Source: an uncultured Dehalococcoidia bacterium
GTDB taxonomy: Bacteria; Chloroflexota; Dehalococcoidia; Lucifugimonadales; JADFKI01
Assembly (NCBI GenBank): GCA_958295865.1
Contig: CATQHF010000004.1
Location: 248,001-312,000 of the forward strand
DNA: 64,000 bases
Reading direction: 5' to 3'
A program made the translations under genes and the position numbers. The number at the start of each line of letters is the position of its first letter. Position 1 is the stretch's first letter. The notes beneath the pieces were generated by a model, which saw only the letters and a list, made by a program, of their open reading frames with translations, ran no database searches and was not told the origin of the DNA. Below, piece after piece: positions 37,043-45,043 of this stretch.

Positions 37043-37734
37043 TGGATTTTGTCTGCTGCGCCAACAAGGATGAAGACGGGATGCTTTCCGCCGACCTGCA
37101 CTTCTCCCCCTGCCATCCCAAACCCCCGCCCCTCGCCATCCCAAACGCTCCCCTATCATCCCGCGCCCCTCCCCTTATCATTCCGACCATCTTTCTCTAT
37201 CATTCCGAGCGCCCTCCCCTCTGTCATTCCGAACAGCGTGAGGAATCAAAAATCCCCGCACACCACCATCCCTAATACGACGCAGCAATTTTCTCCGTCA
37301 TTCCTGCGAAAGCAGGAATCCAGTGCGTCAAAAGCACACCCAAGCACAAACACCCCCGCCATTCCGAGCCTCCCATCCCATCATTCCGAGCAATTTTCAT
37401 TGTCATTCCGAATGCCCCTCCTCCTGTCATTCCGAACAGCGTGAGGAATCAAAAATCCCAATCCACCAAACACCTAAACCTCAGCAACCACCCTAGCGCT
37501 CCGTCTCGCCATCAAGCCACGAAACATCCCGCACACCAACCCTAAACACAACCCAATTCTTAATTGGAGAAAGTCCCCTCCCCCTTAATGAGGGAAGGTT
37601 CGTCGGCGAGGCGAGGACGCCGCAGATGTAATTGTCCCTTCCCCCTTTGGGGGAAGGCTAGGATGGGGGCGAAAACGCTTGCCCATCGACGACTAAACCG
37701 TACCAACCCAATTCCTAATCCCCCAAAATCACCC
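37043..37734. repeat. repeat-rich gene-free region
   Basis: No gene is supported in this stretch. It holds at least two copies of family C (GTCATTCCGAACAGCGTGAG followed by GAATCAAAAATCCC, near 37223-37256 and 37425-37459), one half copy of family A (37297-37323), several shorter CATTCCGAGC units, and another element rich in CCCTTCCCCC at about 37565-37670. Repeats appear to have inserted into each other. Confidence 0.8.
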
Positions 37735-37763
37735 TTGACACCACACAAACCCTCACCTATACT
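37735..37763 (+). promoter_or_regulatory. near-consensus promoter for the 37864 gene
   Basis: TTGACA (37735-37740), exactly 17 bp, TATACT (37758-37763), one of the best promoters in the window. A leader hairpin GGACTAA/TTAGTCC follows at 37792-37817. Confidence 0.75.
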
Positions 37764-37863
37764 ATCCGCAAGAACATAAGTTGTACTACAAGGACTAACA
37801 CCCTAATCAATTAGTCCCTGACAATCTGAAAACCCAAAACCCTGAAACTCATGGGAAAAACCA

Positions 37864-38673
37864 ATGAACCAACCAACCCCCATAAATCCACACCAACAGG
37901 ACAGCCAGGACAGGCATGACCAACATGACCACCTGGACAAAAAACATTGCCAGAGCGCCATAGAGCACCTCCAGCACCTAGTCCACCAAGAAACAGACAA
38001 CGGCAGAACCATCATACGCAGCATCGTCTCCATCATGACCGGCGACGACCAAGACTCCACGCCCCACCACAGACTACAAGCCGCCCGCCTGCTGCTCAAA
38101 CTAGGCTTCCAAGAAGCCGAAGCCCTCATCAACAGCCTCAGTTCCAAGATGGAACGGCAAGCAAAGAAGGAAGACGCCCAAGGGGAGAACGGCCCCACCC
38201 AAGCAGTCAGCCCCGAACACGAAAGGCTGAACAAAAAGCTCGTCGCCCGCATCCGAGTAGAGACCGGAGAAGGCGCAAGCATAGTCAGGATACTGAACGA
38301 AGTGCTGGAAGGGCGCGACCGAGACGCCAAGCCAAGGGACAGGATAGAAGCCGCCAAAGTCCTGCTCAGCTGGGGCTTCGGCAACCCCTCCACCCCCGAC
38401 CCGGAGTTCATGTCCTACTACTCCCCCTGCCACCCCGACTGCATCTGCGCCTGCCGCGACCTCGACGAAGACCACCCCGCCGTAGTCGAGAGCCACGCGC
38501 CGGTATCCGAAGCGCACATGAAAGAAGTAGCCGAGGCCGAGCGAATAGAAGAAAAAGCAGCCGAGAGCGCAAGGCAAATCTCGCAAGGACACACCGACTA
38601 CCTATCAGAGATAAGCCACCTGCCCGGCAACAAAAAGCCCCGCCGCCCCGAACGCCACCCACCCTTCCGCTGA
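37864..38673 (+). CDS. unknown protein with an internal domain duplication and a Cys motif
   Basis: No family recognised. The 269 residues contain two copies of a helical unit: ETDNGRTIIRSIVSIMTGDD...RLQAARLLLKLGF (about 43-82) and ETGEGASIVRILNEVLEGRD...RIEAAKVLLSWGF (about 132-171). The first is preceded by a His/Gln/Asp-rich segment, and the second is followed by SPCHPDCICACRD and a charged tail. The duplicated unit may be a small DNA- or protein-binding bundle, and the Cys/His cluster could bind metal. A near-consensus promoter and repeat-rich flanks suggest an actively expressed accessory gene. Confidence 0.65.
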   Translation: MNQPTPINPHQQDSQDRHDQHDHLDKKHCQSAIEHLQHLVHQETDNGRTIIRSIVSIMTGDDQDSTPHHRLQAARLLLKLGFQEAEALINSLSSKMERQAKKEDAQGENGPTQAVSPEHERLNKKLVARIRVETGEGASIVRILNEVLEGRDRDAKPRDRIEAAKVLLSWGFGNPSTPDPEFMSYYSPCHPDCICACRDLDEDHPAVVESHAPVSEAHMKEVAEAERIEEKAAESARQISQGHTDYLSEISHLPGNKKPRRPERHPPFR

Positions 38674-38937
38674 CAGAGGTAGGGGACAGGCATCGGATAG
38701 CAACGGCATAAACTCTTTCCGTTCGTGGTGAGCCTGTCGAACCACCCTTCCGCCCCCTACCACCCCGTCATTCCAAGCGTAGCGAGAAATCAAAAATCCT
38801 ACCGAACGCAGTGAGGAATCAAAAATCCCAATCCGCCGAACACCTATGCCTTCAGCAACCGCCCTCAAACATCGGCTGCCATCAACCCACGCTCACCCTA
38901 ACCGCACAGATATGCGCCATCCCCCAATTCTTAATTC
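38674..38937. repeat. repeat-rich gene-free region
   Basis: Contains a family B copy (GTTCGTGGTGAGCCTGTCGA, 38721-38747), a family C double copy (about 38765-38832) and the TTAATTC-rich site into which the following IS982 element inserted. Confidence 0.75.
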
Positions 38938-39947
38938 ACCCCGTGTGCAAGTTTATGAGGAAGGATAATCGGAGTTGAAATCCAGGTACACAGCGTTTCT
39001 AATTGGGTAAGCAAAACTCAAGGAGGACGCTATGCACCTGGACGACCTAATCATAACCGCTTTCTGCCTGATTGACGATATGCTCAAAGAGATACTCGCA
39101 AACAAACGACTCAGGCAGAGAGGCCCTATGCCACTGCTCGCCGACAGCGAGGTACTCACTATGGAAGTCGTGGGCGAGTACCTGGAACTCAGCAAGGACA
39201 AAGCCATTTACGACTACTTCCGCAGACACTACTCACACCTGTTTCCGGCTATGGCTAAGGTGCATCGCACCACATTCACGAGGCAGGCTGCCAACCTGCG
39301 CGAAGTCAAAAGGCACATCTGGCAGCGACTGCTCCAGGACATATCCAAAGACGAGGGTGTGCACATAGTGGACAGCATGCCTATAGCGGTCTGCAAGTTC
39401 CCCCGCGCCAACAGGCACAAGCTGTTCCGGGAATGGGCGACTTACGGCCACGCCTCGACTGAAAAGGGTCACTTCTACGGCTTTCGGCTGCACACTTTAG
39501 TGGCGCTGCCGGGCGTAATCGTGGGGTTCGTCCTCGCGCCCGCGCACATCCAAGACACTGAGGTCGTCGCAAGCCTGGTCAATGGGCAGCAGGGTTTGCT
39601 GCTGGGCGACCGTAACTACTGGAGTCCGCGCCTGCGAGAAGAGCTTGAGAAGCAGGGAGTGTGGCTGCACGCGGCCTTCAAGAAGAAGTCATCCGGGCGG
39701 GATGAGGAGGTGGGATGGACGTCTTTGTGCAGTCGTGTGCGCTATCGGATAGAGACGCTGTTCAGCCAGCTGGAAGACCGCTACTCAGTGAAGAGCGTGG
39801 GCGCTAGGGACTTGTGGCATCTGGGAAACAGGCTCATGAGGAAGGTACTTAGCCACACCTTGGCAGTGATGCTGAATCAGTCTCTTGGCAATCCGCCTTT
39901 CCAAATCTCCAAGCTGCTCACATGAAGCTTATACTTGCACACGGGGT
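38938..39947 (+). mobile_element. IS982-family insertion sequence (about 1.0 kb)
   Basis: Inverted termini ACCCCGTGTGCAAGT (38938-38952) and its complement (39933-39947) flank one transposase. The flanks read TTAATTCA on the left and TTAATTCC on the right, a near-perfect target duplication if the outer A/T is counted as flank. Confidence 0.9.
39032..39925 (+). CDS. IS982-family transposase
   Basis: A full-length 297-residue DDE transposase: the N-terminal ITAFCLIDDMLKEI, the first Asp in VHIVDSMPIAVCKFPR, the second in GLLLGDRNYWS, and the Glu region RYRIETLFSQLEDRYSVKSVGA are all in family order. An AAGGAGG site precedes ATG 39032. It is uninterrupted, and with a recent-looking target duplication it may be mobile. 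Confidence 0.95.
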   Translation: MHLDDLIITAFCLIDDMLKEILANKRLRQRGPMPLLADSEVLTMEVVGEYLELSKDKAIYDYFRRHYSHLFPAMAKVHRTTFTRQAANLREVKRHIWQRLLQDISKDEGVHIVDSMPIAVCKFPRANRHKLFREWATYGHASTEKGHFYGFRLHTLVALPGVIVGFVLAPAHIQDTEVVASLVNGQQGLLLGDRNYWSPRLREELEKQGVWLHAAFKKKSSGRDEEVGWTSLCSRVRYRIETLFSQLEDRYSVKSVGARDLWHLGNRLMRKVLSHTLAVMLNQSLGNPPFQISKLLT

Positions 39948-39974
39948 TAATTCCTAATTCTTAATTCTTAATTC

Positions 39975-41366
39975 TTAATTCCGCCGCGGCGGCCTGATAT
40001 ACGGATACAGCTCCGGCGCAATATCCCGCACCTCCTCCGTAACCTCGGCCGCTACCGACAGCGACCCCGTGCCCAGAACCAAGTCCTTCTCGCCCGCCAT
40101 CGCAAGCGCATGGCGCGTCGCCTCGCCCACATTCTCCGATGTGTGCGCCACATCCATGCCGAGTTCAGCCGCAATCCGCGCTATCGTCGCGCCCGACGCC
40201 GAGCGCGGATGCCGCGAATGCGTCGCCAGTACGCGCGGCGACAGCGGCGCGAGCGCGCGCAGCATCCCCTCCGCGCTATGCCCGCTCAGCGCCCCGAATA
40301 TCAGGATGAGCCGCTCATGCGGAAAATGCTCCCGCACCGCCTCCGCCAGCCGCTCCATAGAGTAAGGGTTGTGCGCGCCGTCCACCACCAGCAGCTTGCC
40401 GCCCTCATCCGGCGTCGCCAGCGCCTGCAAGCGCGCCGGCCAATGCACATCGCCGATACCCCGCGCGATGCTCCCCTCATCCAGCGCCACCCCCCGCGCT
40501 TGCAGCGTCTCCGCCATAGCGACCGCTGTCGCCGCGTTCTCCATCTGATAGTCGCCCAGCAGCGGCGTCTCCAGCTCGTATGCGCGAACCGCGCCGCTCA
40601 GCGTGAACGCTTGCCCCCGCATGTCCGCCCGCCGCCGCCTATACGAAAACCGCTCCGACACCGCGACCATCGGCGCGCCCCGCCGCTCCGCGACATCCGC
40701 TATCACCGCCATAGCCTCCGCCGACTGCGGCGCGACCACCACCGGGACACCCGCCTTGATGATGCCCGCCTTCTCGAACGCGATCTTCGCTATCGTATCG
40801 CCCAGCGTGGCGGTATGGTCGAGGCTGATGGATGTGATGGCGCACACCTGCGGGCTGACGATGTTCGTCGAATCCAGCCGCCCGCCAAGCCCAACCTCCA
40901 TCACCTGAAAGTCGGCGTCAATCTGCCGAAAGTGGACGAACGCCATCGCCGTCATCGCCTCAAAGGTGGTAACGCCGCCGTAGCCGCCCGACTCGCCCAC
41001 CCGCTCCACGACAGGCCAGATGCGCTCCACGACGGCGGCGAACTGCTCGCGGCTGATAGGCTGCCCGTTGACGCGGATGCGCTCCGTCGCGCTGTGCAGG
41101 TGCGGCGAGGTGTACAAGCCCACTTCATACCCCTGCGCTCTGAGGATGGCGGCTATCATCGCCGAGGTGCTGCCCTTGCCCTTCGTGCCTGCCACATGCA
41201 CCGTCGGCGTTGCAAGATGCGCGCGCTCCAGCCGCTCCATGAGCAGCGTCATGCGCTCGAGATGAAACCCCGAGTGTCCGGGGCTGTGCGTGGAACGCTC
41301 AAAGTCGGCAAGCCCCATCACGCGCTCCAGCGCCCCCTCATAGCTCAATCGTCCGCCGGACTGCAT
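39975..41366 (-). CDS. folC: folylpolyglutamate/dihydrofolate synthase FolC
   Basis: FolC adds glutamate to folates and, in bifunctional forms, makes dihydrofolate. The 463-residue Mur-ligase-like protein has P-loop AGTKGKGSTSAM (from residue 59), TSPHLHSATERIRVNG, EVGLGGRLDSTN and VDGAHNPYSMERL. The start is set at ATG 41366 with GGGG upstream; ATG 41381 is close enough to be an alternative, and the frame to 41504 has no family sequence. It ends in IRPPRRN next to the IS982 element. Confidence 0.93.
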   Translation of the reverse strand: MQSGGRLSYEGALERVMGLADFERSTHSPGHSGFHLERMTLLMERLERAHLATPTVHVAGTKGKGSTSAMIAAILRAQGYEVGLYTSPHLHSATERIRVNGQPISREQFAAVVERIWPVVERVGESGGYGGVTTFEAMTAMAFVHFRQIDADFQVMEVGLGGRLDSTNIVSPQVCAITSISLDHTATLGDTIAKIAFEKAGIIKAGVPVVVAPQSAEAMAVIADVAERRGAPMVAVSERFSYRRRRADMRGQAFTLSGAVRAYELETPLLGDYQMENAATAVAMAETLQARGVALDEGSIARGIGDVHWPARLQALATPDEGGKLLVVDGAHNPYSMERLAEAVREHFPHERLILIFGALSGHSAEGMLRALAPLSPRVLATHSRHPRSASGATIARIAAELGMDVAHTSENVGEATRHALAMAGEKDLVLGTGSLSVAAEVTEEVRDIAPELYPYIRPPRRN

Positions 41367-41557
41367 CGCGCATCCCCACATGTACCCCTTCCACCTCGCG
41401 GGCTTACAGGGATATGTACTTGATTTTCGCATTTGTAGCGGCGACCGGCCGGTCGCCCGTAATATAGAGGCAATAGCAAAGGCAGGATACTGATATAGTA
41501 TCAAGTATCCTGCCCATTATGTCTATCCTGTTAGCAGCCCCGCTAGTCGGCCAGTCC

Positions 41558-43591
41558 CTAGATTGTGAAAGACGGCGCCAGCCGCTTCCTGCCGTTCTTG
41601 GCAGCCCCGTGCGAGCCGTTGGCGCTGCCCTTTGCGTCATGCGCCGCCATCATGCTGTTGAAGCCGTCATGGGGCAGCAAGCTGTTCACGCGCTGGAACA
41701 TGGACATCGCGCGCTCGATGACCTCATCGCTGATCTCATTTCGCAAATGCGCGTGATGCTCCAGCAGCCATGCCGCCGGCTTGTACGGGTCGAACTGCCC
41801 GCCTGCGATGCCCTCAGCCTCGAAGTGCGCCTCCAGCCGCCGCGCGATGCGTGGCTCTTTCGCCGAGATAGCCTTCATGGACACCGTCTCTTGCAGCTCA
41901 CCCGCGTATGCCTCGTTCACCAGCCGCAGGTAGAACGCCGAGTCGAAGATGTCCTCGATGTCCGCCGTGCGAACCTTCTGCACCTCAACCCACTTGACCG
42001 GGTTGTTGCGCTGGATGACATTGTTGTGGTTGATCATATCCAGCTTCGCCTTGTTCTTGGGCGTCACATCCATCAGCACCGCCACGCTGACATAGTTCTC
42101 GCCCAGCAGCGAGACGAACATCGGCAGGTTGTCCGCGCCCCCAACGGGAATCACGACCCATCGCGGATCCAGCCTCTGGTAGCCCTTTGCCGCGCATATC
42201 TCGCCCAGGATCTGCAAATATATCAAGTCCGCCGCCGAGTTCACCATCAGGCAGTGCGGCGCGAGGAAGAGCGTATTCGCCAGGTTATGCCCAAGCGCGA
42301 CCTGCAACGGGAAGATAGTCTCCTGGTCGTTGCTCAGCGTGTCCGCGCTTATGACCGTGCCGCGGTCGTCCACATCCTGCACCGTGCGGATGCGGTGGAG
42401 GTGGTTCAGGTTGATCATGAACGGCGAGTGCGTGGTGTAGATGACCTGGTGCTTGGACGCGAGCCGCTCATCAATGAAGCGCAGGAAGTCAGCCTGCGCC
42501 AGCGCGTGCAGGTTCAGCCCCGGCTCATCCAGCAGCAGCACCAAGTCGCAGTCCTCTTCCTCCTCGATGCGCGAGAAGTATGTCAGGAACGAGAAGAACC
42601 AGACGAAGCCCTTCGAGCGGTCGTCGAACGGCACCGAAACCCGGTGTCGGTTGTTCCAGATACGCACATGCAGAATCGTGCCCTCGTTCAGCGGCGGCGG
42701 GTCGGCCGGGTTGGCGGGCGACAGGTCGAACTCCACCCGAAGCTGCTTGTTCTGCACCCAGTACTCAAACATCTCGTCCGAGATGCTGATGGACGCCGAC
42801 TCGAGCTCAGCCTTCAGGTATTCGTAGTTCATCTGGCTCTGGAGGTCGTCGAGGTCTGCCCCCACGAGCGTCAGCAGCGACATGAAGGTGCGGTCGGACT
42901 CGTCTATGGCCTCGCCCGCCTCCGCGCGGCGGCATATATCCTGTATGGAGATCCTGCCGCGCATCGTGCTGTACTCGTCGAAATAGACGAACTTGGGCAG
43001 CATGGAGTGCAGCAGCTCTTCGACAGTCTGCTTGGCGGACTTCTCCCTGAACTTCCCATACAGGCTGGTAATCAGCCTGCCCACGGCGACCGGCTTCACA
43101 TCCAGCGCCTCCAGCGTATTCAGCAGCTCACTGGTGCTCCTGGCGTTGCCGGCGTGGTTCGTGATTTCGGGCGGCAACTCGGCGCTTCGCAGCAGGTGCT
43201 GCACCATCGCGCCCTCGTCCATCTCAAACTCCCATGTGAAGACGTTCTTATAGTTCTTGGAGACGACTATCTCCTCAGACAGCAGCACCCCCGCGCCCAC
43301 GCGCGCCGCCAGCTCTTCGCGCTCCTGATCCGAGAGCTTCAGCACGGCGGTGATGACGGTAGCGGGATCGCTCTTATGCTGTCGCCGATACTTCACATAG
43401 CCCTTGCGGGGGTAGTCCTTCAGCTCGAACCCCTGAGTGCCGTCAACCGGGTTCAGCCGCTTCAGCGCGCCCAAGAACGCTGTCTTGCCCGACTCGTTCT
43501 TGCCGACCATAGATGTAACGGAGTCGATATCGACCCAGCCCGAGTCGTCTATGGATTTGAAGTCGGTTACCCTAGCGCGAACAAGTTTCAT
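41558..43591 (-). CDS. OLD-like AAA ATPase with degenerate TOPRIM domain
   Basis: A 677-residue SMC-like ATPase of the AAA15/OLD class. Walker A GKNESGKT is at 30-37, Walker B LVLLLDEPG, and a His-switch-like TTHSPFMINL follows. The C-terminus resembles OLD nucleases, but the TOPRIM Glu motif reads LMVNSAADL in place of a form such as LVEGxxD, and the Asp-x-Asp position reads MDVTPKNK. Nuclease activity is therefore doubtful. OLD-type proteins act in phage defence or DNA repair. A GGAGGAG site precedes the ATG. It stands alone between folC and an oxidoreductase. Confidence 0.82.
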   Translation of the reverse strand: MKLVRARVTDFKSIDDSGWVDIDSVTSMVGKNESGKTAFLGALKRLNPVDGTQGFELKDYPRKGYVKYRRQHKSDPATVITAVLKLSDQEREELAARVGAGVLLSEEIVVSKNYKNVFTWEFEMDEGAMVQHLLRSAELPPEITNHAGNARSTSELLNTLEALDVKPVAVGRLITSLYGKFREKSAKQTVEELLHSMLPKFVYFDEYSTMRGRISIQDICRRAEAGEAIDESDRTFMSLLTLVGADLDDLQSQMNYEYLKAELESASISISDEMFEYWVQNKQLRVEFDLSPANPADPPPLNEGTILHVRIWNNRHRVSVPFDDRSKGFVWFFSFLTYFSRIEEEEDCDLVLLLDEPGLNLHALAQADFLRFIDERLASKHQVIYTTHSPFMINLNHLHRIRTVQDVDDRGTVISADTLSNDQETIFPLQVALGHNLANTLFLAPHCLMVNSAADLIYLQILGEICAAKGYQRLDPRWVVIPVGGADNLPMFVSLLGENYVSVAVLMDVTPKNKAKLDMINHNNVIQRNNPVKWVEVQKVRTADIEDIFDSAFYLRLVNEAYAGELQETVSMKAISAKEPRIARRLEAHFEAEGIAGGQFDPYKPAAWLLEHHAHLRNEISDEVIERAMSMFQRVNSLLPHDGFNSMMAAHDAKGSANGSHGAAKNGRKRLAPSFTI

Positions 43592-43906
43592 GTCTCCTCC
43601 TCAATGCAGTCCGGCGTATCTGATTGCTTGCTATATTGTGTCCGCCGCAAGCCTTATCCGGTGGTCATCGCTATCCGTTCATGGTGAACCTGTCAAACCG
43701 TCACCTGAGCGAAAACTCTATTCCTGACCCCAACACATAGACCTGAACGGGACTTTTCGTGTATCGTGAACAGAGATTATCCAAACGCAAACACCCTACG
43801 CAAGGCATTTATGGTATTCAGTTATCCATTTTGATAGTATTACGCCTAGATACCGTTCAATATATCCTTTCTACTCTGTTCATCCATCTTCTTTAGAGGT
43901 AATTCC
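43592..43906. other. AT-richer intergenic region with family B fragment
   Basis: A diverged family B unit lies at 43675-43700. The rest (43700-43890) is visibly AT-rich, without a gene; an AGAGGTAA ribosome site leads into the following ATG. No promoter is clear enough to call. Confidence 0.45.
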
Positions 43907-44902
43907 ATGAAAATCGGCATAACCGGACTGCGACCGCCGGGCGCATCTTGGCAAGACACGCTGCAAATTGCGAAACTCGCGGAAGAGCTGGGCTACAGCT
44001 GCATCACGATGGGCGAGGCATGGGGCGAAGACGCCTTCACCTCACTGGCGCAGGTGGCGGCCGTAACCGAGCAGATACGCATCGGCACCAGCATCGTGCC
44101 CGTGTACGCCCGCACGCCCGCCAACATCGCCATGACCGCGCTCAACATGGACATGATGTCCAACGGGCGCTTCTTTCTGGGACTTGGCGCAAGCGGCAGG
44201 CTCGTCATCGAGGACTTTCACGGCGAGCAGTTCCGCAAGCCACTCAGTCGCATGCGCGAATACATCAGCATCATCCGCAATGCGGCGGCGGGCGAGCGCC
44301 TCGACCACGACGGCGAGTTCTTCAGCCTTCAGCGCTTCCGCATACGCTTTCAGCCGTATCGGTCACATCTGCCGATATACATCGCCTCGCTGACGCCCGC
44401 CAGTCTGCGGCTCACCGGCGCGCTCGCCGACGGCTGGATGCCCATATTCCTCGCGCCCAGCCGCATGTCCACGCTGGTGAACGACATAGCGGAAGGCGCG
44501 CAAGCCGCGGGGCGCACGCTCGACGACATCGCCTTCTGCCCGCAAGTCTCCATATACATCACCGACGACGTTATGGAAGCGCGCCGCCGCGAGCGCCCGC
44601 ACATCGCCTTCTACATCGGCGGCATGGGCGTCTTCTATCACCAGTACATGCACCGCATAGGCTTCGGCGAGCAGGCAGACCACATCCGCGAGGCATACCT
44701 CAACCGCGAGCGCGACTTGGCGGCGACGCTTGTAACCAACGACATGGTGGACGCCATGACCATCATAGGCACACCGCGGCAGTGCCGCGAGCAGATGCAG
44801 ACATTCTTCAACGCCGGCGTGGACGAAATCCGCCTAGTCTTCAACGAACCCGACGCCGACTCATACATAGACGCAATGAAAGCCGTCGCCCCCGGCGGCT
44901 AG
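43907..44902 (+). CDS. luciferase-like (LLM) flavin-dependent oxidoreductase
   Basis: A TIM-barrel LLM-class oxidoreductase of 331 residues: MKIGITGLRPPG, AEELGYSCITMGEAWGEDAF, the RIRIGTSIV-type strand (QIRIGTSIVPVYARTP) and GRFFLGLGASGRLVIEDFHG resemble F420-dependent members such as methylene-H4MPT reductase-like and glucose-6-phosphate dehydrogenase-like enzymes. Cofactor (F420 or FMN) and substrate are not determined. Such genes are numerous in SAR202-type genomes. It is monocistronic, followed by a family A repeat. Confidence 0.88.
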   Translation: MKIGITGLRPPGASWQDTLQIAKLAEELGYSCITMGEAWGEDAFTSLAQVAAVTEQIRIGTSIVPVYARTPANIAMTALNMDMMSNGRFFLGLGASGRLVIEDFHGEQFRKPLSRMREYISIIRNAAAGERLDHDGEFFSLQRFRIRFQPYRSHLPIYIASLTPASLRLTGALADGWMPIFLAPSRMSTLVNDIAEGAQAAGRTLDDIAFCPQVSIYITDDVMEARRRERPHIAFYIGGMGVFYHQYMHRIGFGEQADHIREAYLNRERDLAATLVTNDMVDAMTIIGTPRQCREQMQTFFNAGVDEIRLVFNEPDADSYIDAMKAVAPGG

Positions 44903-44920
44903 CTTCTGTTCATCTCATCC

Positions 44921-45043
44921 CGTCATTCCTGCGAAAGCAGGAATCCAGCGCTTTGATATAGCCTGAGATATACGAAAGCGCCTACATTCTCAGGCTCTGG
45001 ATTCCCGTTTTCACGGGAATGACGCAAATGTCCGCGCAGCCTA
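44921..45043. repeat. dispersed two-hairpin repeat, family A, inverted full copy
   Basis: Reverse orientation: CCTGCGAAAGCAGG hairpin first, CCCGTTTTCACGGG second, then GACGCAAATGTCCGCGCAGC and CTAG. The final CTA is the complement of the TAG stop of the RND gene, so the repeat ends exactly at that gene's stop codon. It separates two converging genes. Confidence 0.85.

Noticed and set aside
37803..38411. A 202-codon minus-strand frame opposite the unknown two-repeat protein
   Set aside because: The plus strand has a near-consensus promoter and an internal protein-level duplication; the minus reading is Ser/Trp/Cys-rich with no such structure.
40110..41423. A 437-codon plus-strand open frame
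   Set aside because: Antisense to folC; extremely Arg/His-rich and without a ribosome site.
41519..43687. A 722-codon plus-strand open frame
   Set aside because: It is the antisense of the OLD-like ATPase. The translation is Arg/His/Val-rich without domains, and the minus-strand gene has intact motifs and a ribosome site.
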